Shown: in pieces, positions 31,301-32,817 of the stretch
Layout: every line of letters begins with the position of its first letter
Numbering within the stretch: the stretch's first letter is position 1
Assembly (NCBI GenBank): GCA_014885115.2
Contig: WKLE02000074.1
Location: 1 to 32,817 of the forward strand
Reading direction: 5' to 3'
Length of the DNA: 32,817 bases
Origin: Asterionellopsis glacialis
Lineage: Eukaryota; Bacillariophyta; Plagiogrammaphyceae; Rhaphoneidales; Asterionellopsidaceae
Program-made: the position numbers and the translations under genes
Notes under the pieces: model-generated
The model's database searches: none
Told to the model about the DNA's origin: nothing
Seen by the model: the letters and a program-made list of their open reading frames with translations, nothing else

Positions 31301-31827
31301 CTTCGTGTTGGAGAAGCGGTTGGACCTTTGGATGGGAAAATAGACGGAAAATGAGAAGGAGGAGACTGTGTTCATGTCAAAAAGAAGGTTAGGGGCAAAA
31401 AGTTAGATACTCTTTAGATACAAACTGGAAAATCATGTTCAACAAAATAAGATTAGGCAAACCCGAATCCACACAATAGGTCTTCAATTTCATCGTGACT
31501 CACGGTTATTGCACTGAATGATTGACCAGCTAATTGGAGGAACCTTTCATAATTCTCTTCTTTGAAATATTGAACATCAATGTCCTTCTCTTCAAACCTG
31601 TTAGAAACTCCCTTCTGACCTCTTGTACCATTCCTTCGTAAACGGGGCGTCCCTGTTTTTTTCACGTTTGATTCGTGCCATACTCCAGATACATTCTGTT
31701 CAAGTTTTGACATGTTTTCGTCCGATGATACTGCTGTTGCAAATATGCAGTTAGATAGGACCCATGATGCAAATCCGATCGATAGGCATAATTTGGCGCT
31801 GCCGACTGTGTTCTTTCTAAAAACCAT
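28384..31827 (-). CDS. Secreted PT-rich leucine-rich-repeat protein
   Basis: Six exons on the minus strand: 31827-31504, 31365-30790, 30682-29452, 29369-28806, 28708-28637, 28541-28384. Every donor is GTGAGT, GTAAGT or GTACGT, every acceptor ends AG, and phases agree (0,0,1,1,1), giving 974 aa. Residues 1-32 are a signal peptide. Residues 109-290 are a repeat linker with the 9-residue unit NPTTLAPTP. Residues 301-560 are a Cys-rich ectodomain (CNCTVEEGGF, DVDYYYTVRNDGFSSSGYL). A second Pro/Thr linker follows, then a Cys-bearing LRR cap (LVQRYIASLLYYSLDGDRW) near 650-700. About ten plant-type repeats (LxxLxLxxNxxxGxIPxE) run to about 945, and a Cys cluster CQCCDACFPA ends the protein. No transmembrane segment or kinase, so it is secreted or wall-attached; adhesion or sensing is inferred. 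Exon 5 is exactly one 24-residue repeat. Confidence 0.9.
30852..31280 (-). repeat. 27-nt coding minisatellite (NPTTLAPTP)
   Basis: Units on the plus strand contain GGCGCCAGAGTTGTGGGATT, starting at 31115, 31142, 31169, 31196 and, diverged, 31223. The first four are nearly identical; the rest of the array, to about 30852, has the same 27-nt phase but many substitutions. It lies in exon 2 of the LRR gene and encodes the Pro/Thr linker. Length differences between alleles are expected from such an array. Confidence 0.9.
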
Positions 31828-32150
31828 GGCGCGTCACTCAATTGATTTAAAAGATAGCGTTCTGCAATCACAACAATGAAGCGTATTGTTATGTTCCGAC
31901 AGTAGTGTTGTGATACTGTTATTGAGGCGAGCAACTGGGAATCGAGAAGCTTTGCTGTTGTAATACTCCACCGGTACAAGAAAAGTTGTCGTCCGATGGA
32001 ACTTTCCCGCAAAAAATGGAGAGAACAGTCAACGGCAGATTGGTGTGGAAACGGCTAAAATCTATCTACTTAAATGACTATATATTAATACCTTTCATGA
32101 ATGATTATAACTGTAATTTAAGTAACTTTTGTACTTAATAAACGGTTTTA
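31828..32150 (-). promoter_or_regulatory. Proximal upstream region of the LRR gene
   Basis: DNA just 5' of the LRR start codon (minus strand). No TATA-type box or initiator could be placed with confidence. Short frames here overlap the gene and are not believed. Confidence 0.25.
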
Positions 32151-32169
32151 ACGAATACCATCAAAGGAT

Positions 32170-32720
32170 TTTACCAGTACACCAGGTACCTGTACATAGC
32201 TACGACATTACCTGTACGGAATACTAGACTAGCCACCCACTAGAGATTCCTTTTAATTCTTTCCTGCGGGTATTTACGTACCTGGTATCGTCATACTTAG
32301 TCCTCGTACATAGTGCAGGTGTAGCCCGGACTATTCAGTCACCGGAGTCACGACTAAAATTACAGTACATGTAGCTGGTACGGGAACAATTTTTTCTCAA
32401 AGGCGTACCTGTAGGAACCAGGTACGGTACCTTCGTACTGTAACTGTACCAGGTACCCGGTAAACCCAGGTACTGTAAGGTAGGTACCTGGTACTGTAGC
32501 AGGTAATGTTCGTTATGCATGACATGTCGCCTGCGTCACCTGGAACCCCTAAAAGCTCCATTCTAAACTTTCCTCACCAATATGCTATACTCCGGAGACA
32601 CCGGGTTCGATATACTGTATATATAAAGCTGACTAGAGTACAGTACTAACTTCCTGGTAAGAACTACCAGGTTGGACTAGAGGTCGCCCTACGTACCTGT
32701 ACAGTTATGTACTTGGAATG
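32170..32720. repeat. GTAC-palindrome-rich cluster (GGTACC, CCTGTACC, CAGGTAC)
   Basis: By eye there are about 23 GTAC tetramers in roughly 550 bases, against about 2 expected. Many are within CAGGTACCTG, CCTGTAC or GTACTGTA contexts, so they form many overlapping hairpins; CCTGGTA-AGAAC-TACCAGG near 32654-32672 is an additional stem. No gene lies here. It is distal upstream DNA of the LRR gene and may continue past the window edge. Confidence 0.7.
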
Positions 32721-32817
32721 AGATAGGTTCCTGTACCTTAGCAAAACAATCTGCTTCTCTACTAATAGAAAATAAACAGATGATACCTGAGACAACAAGA
32801 AGTAAGAGAAGAGATTA

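Noticed and set aside
30845..31354. Plus-strand 169-codon open frame with VGFGVGA repeats
   Set aside because: It is the antisense reading of the NPTTLAPTP minisatellite in the LRR gene; periodic repeats keep several frames open.
31453..31827. Stand-alone 124-aa secreted protein ending at 31453
   Set aside because: An internal GTGAGT donor at 31503 joins in phase to the PT-rich exon, supplying that gene with its only signal peptide; the last 16 codons are then intronic.
32590..32640. GGTTCGA box resembling a tRNA T-arm
   Set aside because: No matching A-box, acceptor stem or anticodon arm can be drawn around it.

Overview
The window looks like nuclear DNA from a diatom, probably a pennate one; genus not assignable by eye. 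The reasons are multi-exon genes with short introns (82-155 nt) bounded by GTAAGT/GTGAGT/GTACGT-type donors, secreted proteins with long Pro/Thr/Ser (PT-type) repeat linkers typical of diatoms, a secreted leucine-rich-repeat protein ending in a Cys cluster, and retroelement and helicase families that I recognise from diatom genomes. No tRNA, rRNA, CRISPR or bacterial-style operon is visible.

The left ~14 kb is a graveyard of nested mobile elements. A Harbinger-like MITE (927-1618, TAA target duplication) abuts a piggyBac-type terminal repeat (TTAA + CCCTTTGAC, 1625-1641), followed by a frameshifted piggyBac transposase (2059-3240). Then, on the minus strand, comes a ~6.6 kb decayed non-LTR retrotransposon (3631-10277: ORF1, then AP-type endonuclease, reverse transcriptase with YVDD, and a truncated RNase H). 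Its truncated 3' end is joined directly to the 5' end of a second copy of the same family (3245-3630). A second piggyBac remnant (11220-14030) is split at its catalytic DESM motif by a younger, 5'-truncated non-LTR element (11684-13784) with a (TTA)n tail and a 17-bp target duplication.

The middle (14.7-23 kb) holds three host-type genes: a small basic protein with a duplicated KKRRxQRRNSKCPSMF motif (minus), a 163-aa protein of unknown function (plus), and a two-exon, 1038-aa single-pass membrane protein with a PT-rich, Cys-rich ectodomain and a cytoplasmic PDZ-like domain (plus). Between about 23.8 and 26.5 kb lies another decayed unit: a RecQ-like superfamily-2 helicase pseudogene (minus), with an unidentified coding fragment facing it.

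The right end holds a convergent pair. One is a two-exon ubiquilin-like protein (UBL + STI1-like) carrying a signal peptide. The other is a six-exon, 974-aa secreted LRR protein whose PT-rich linker is encoded by a 27-nt minisatellite. The last 650 bases, upstream of the LRR gene, are strikingly enriched in GTAC palindromes.

The two membrane/secreted PT-rich proteins are cell-surface candidates (adhesion or sensing), but no shared pathway can be shown from sequence. Old transposons are CpG-poor and carry G-to-A/C-to-T type lesions, whereas host genes and the young retroelement are not CpG-poor.
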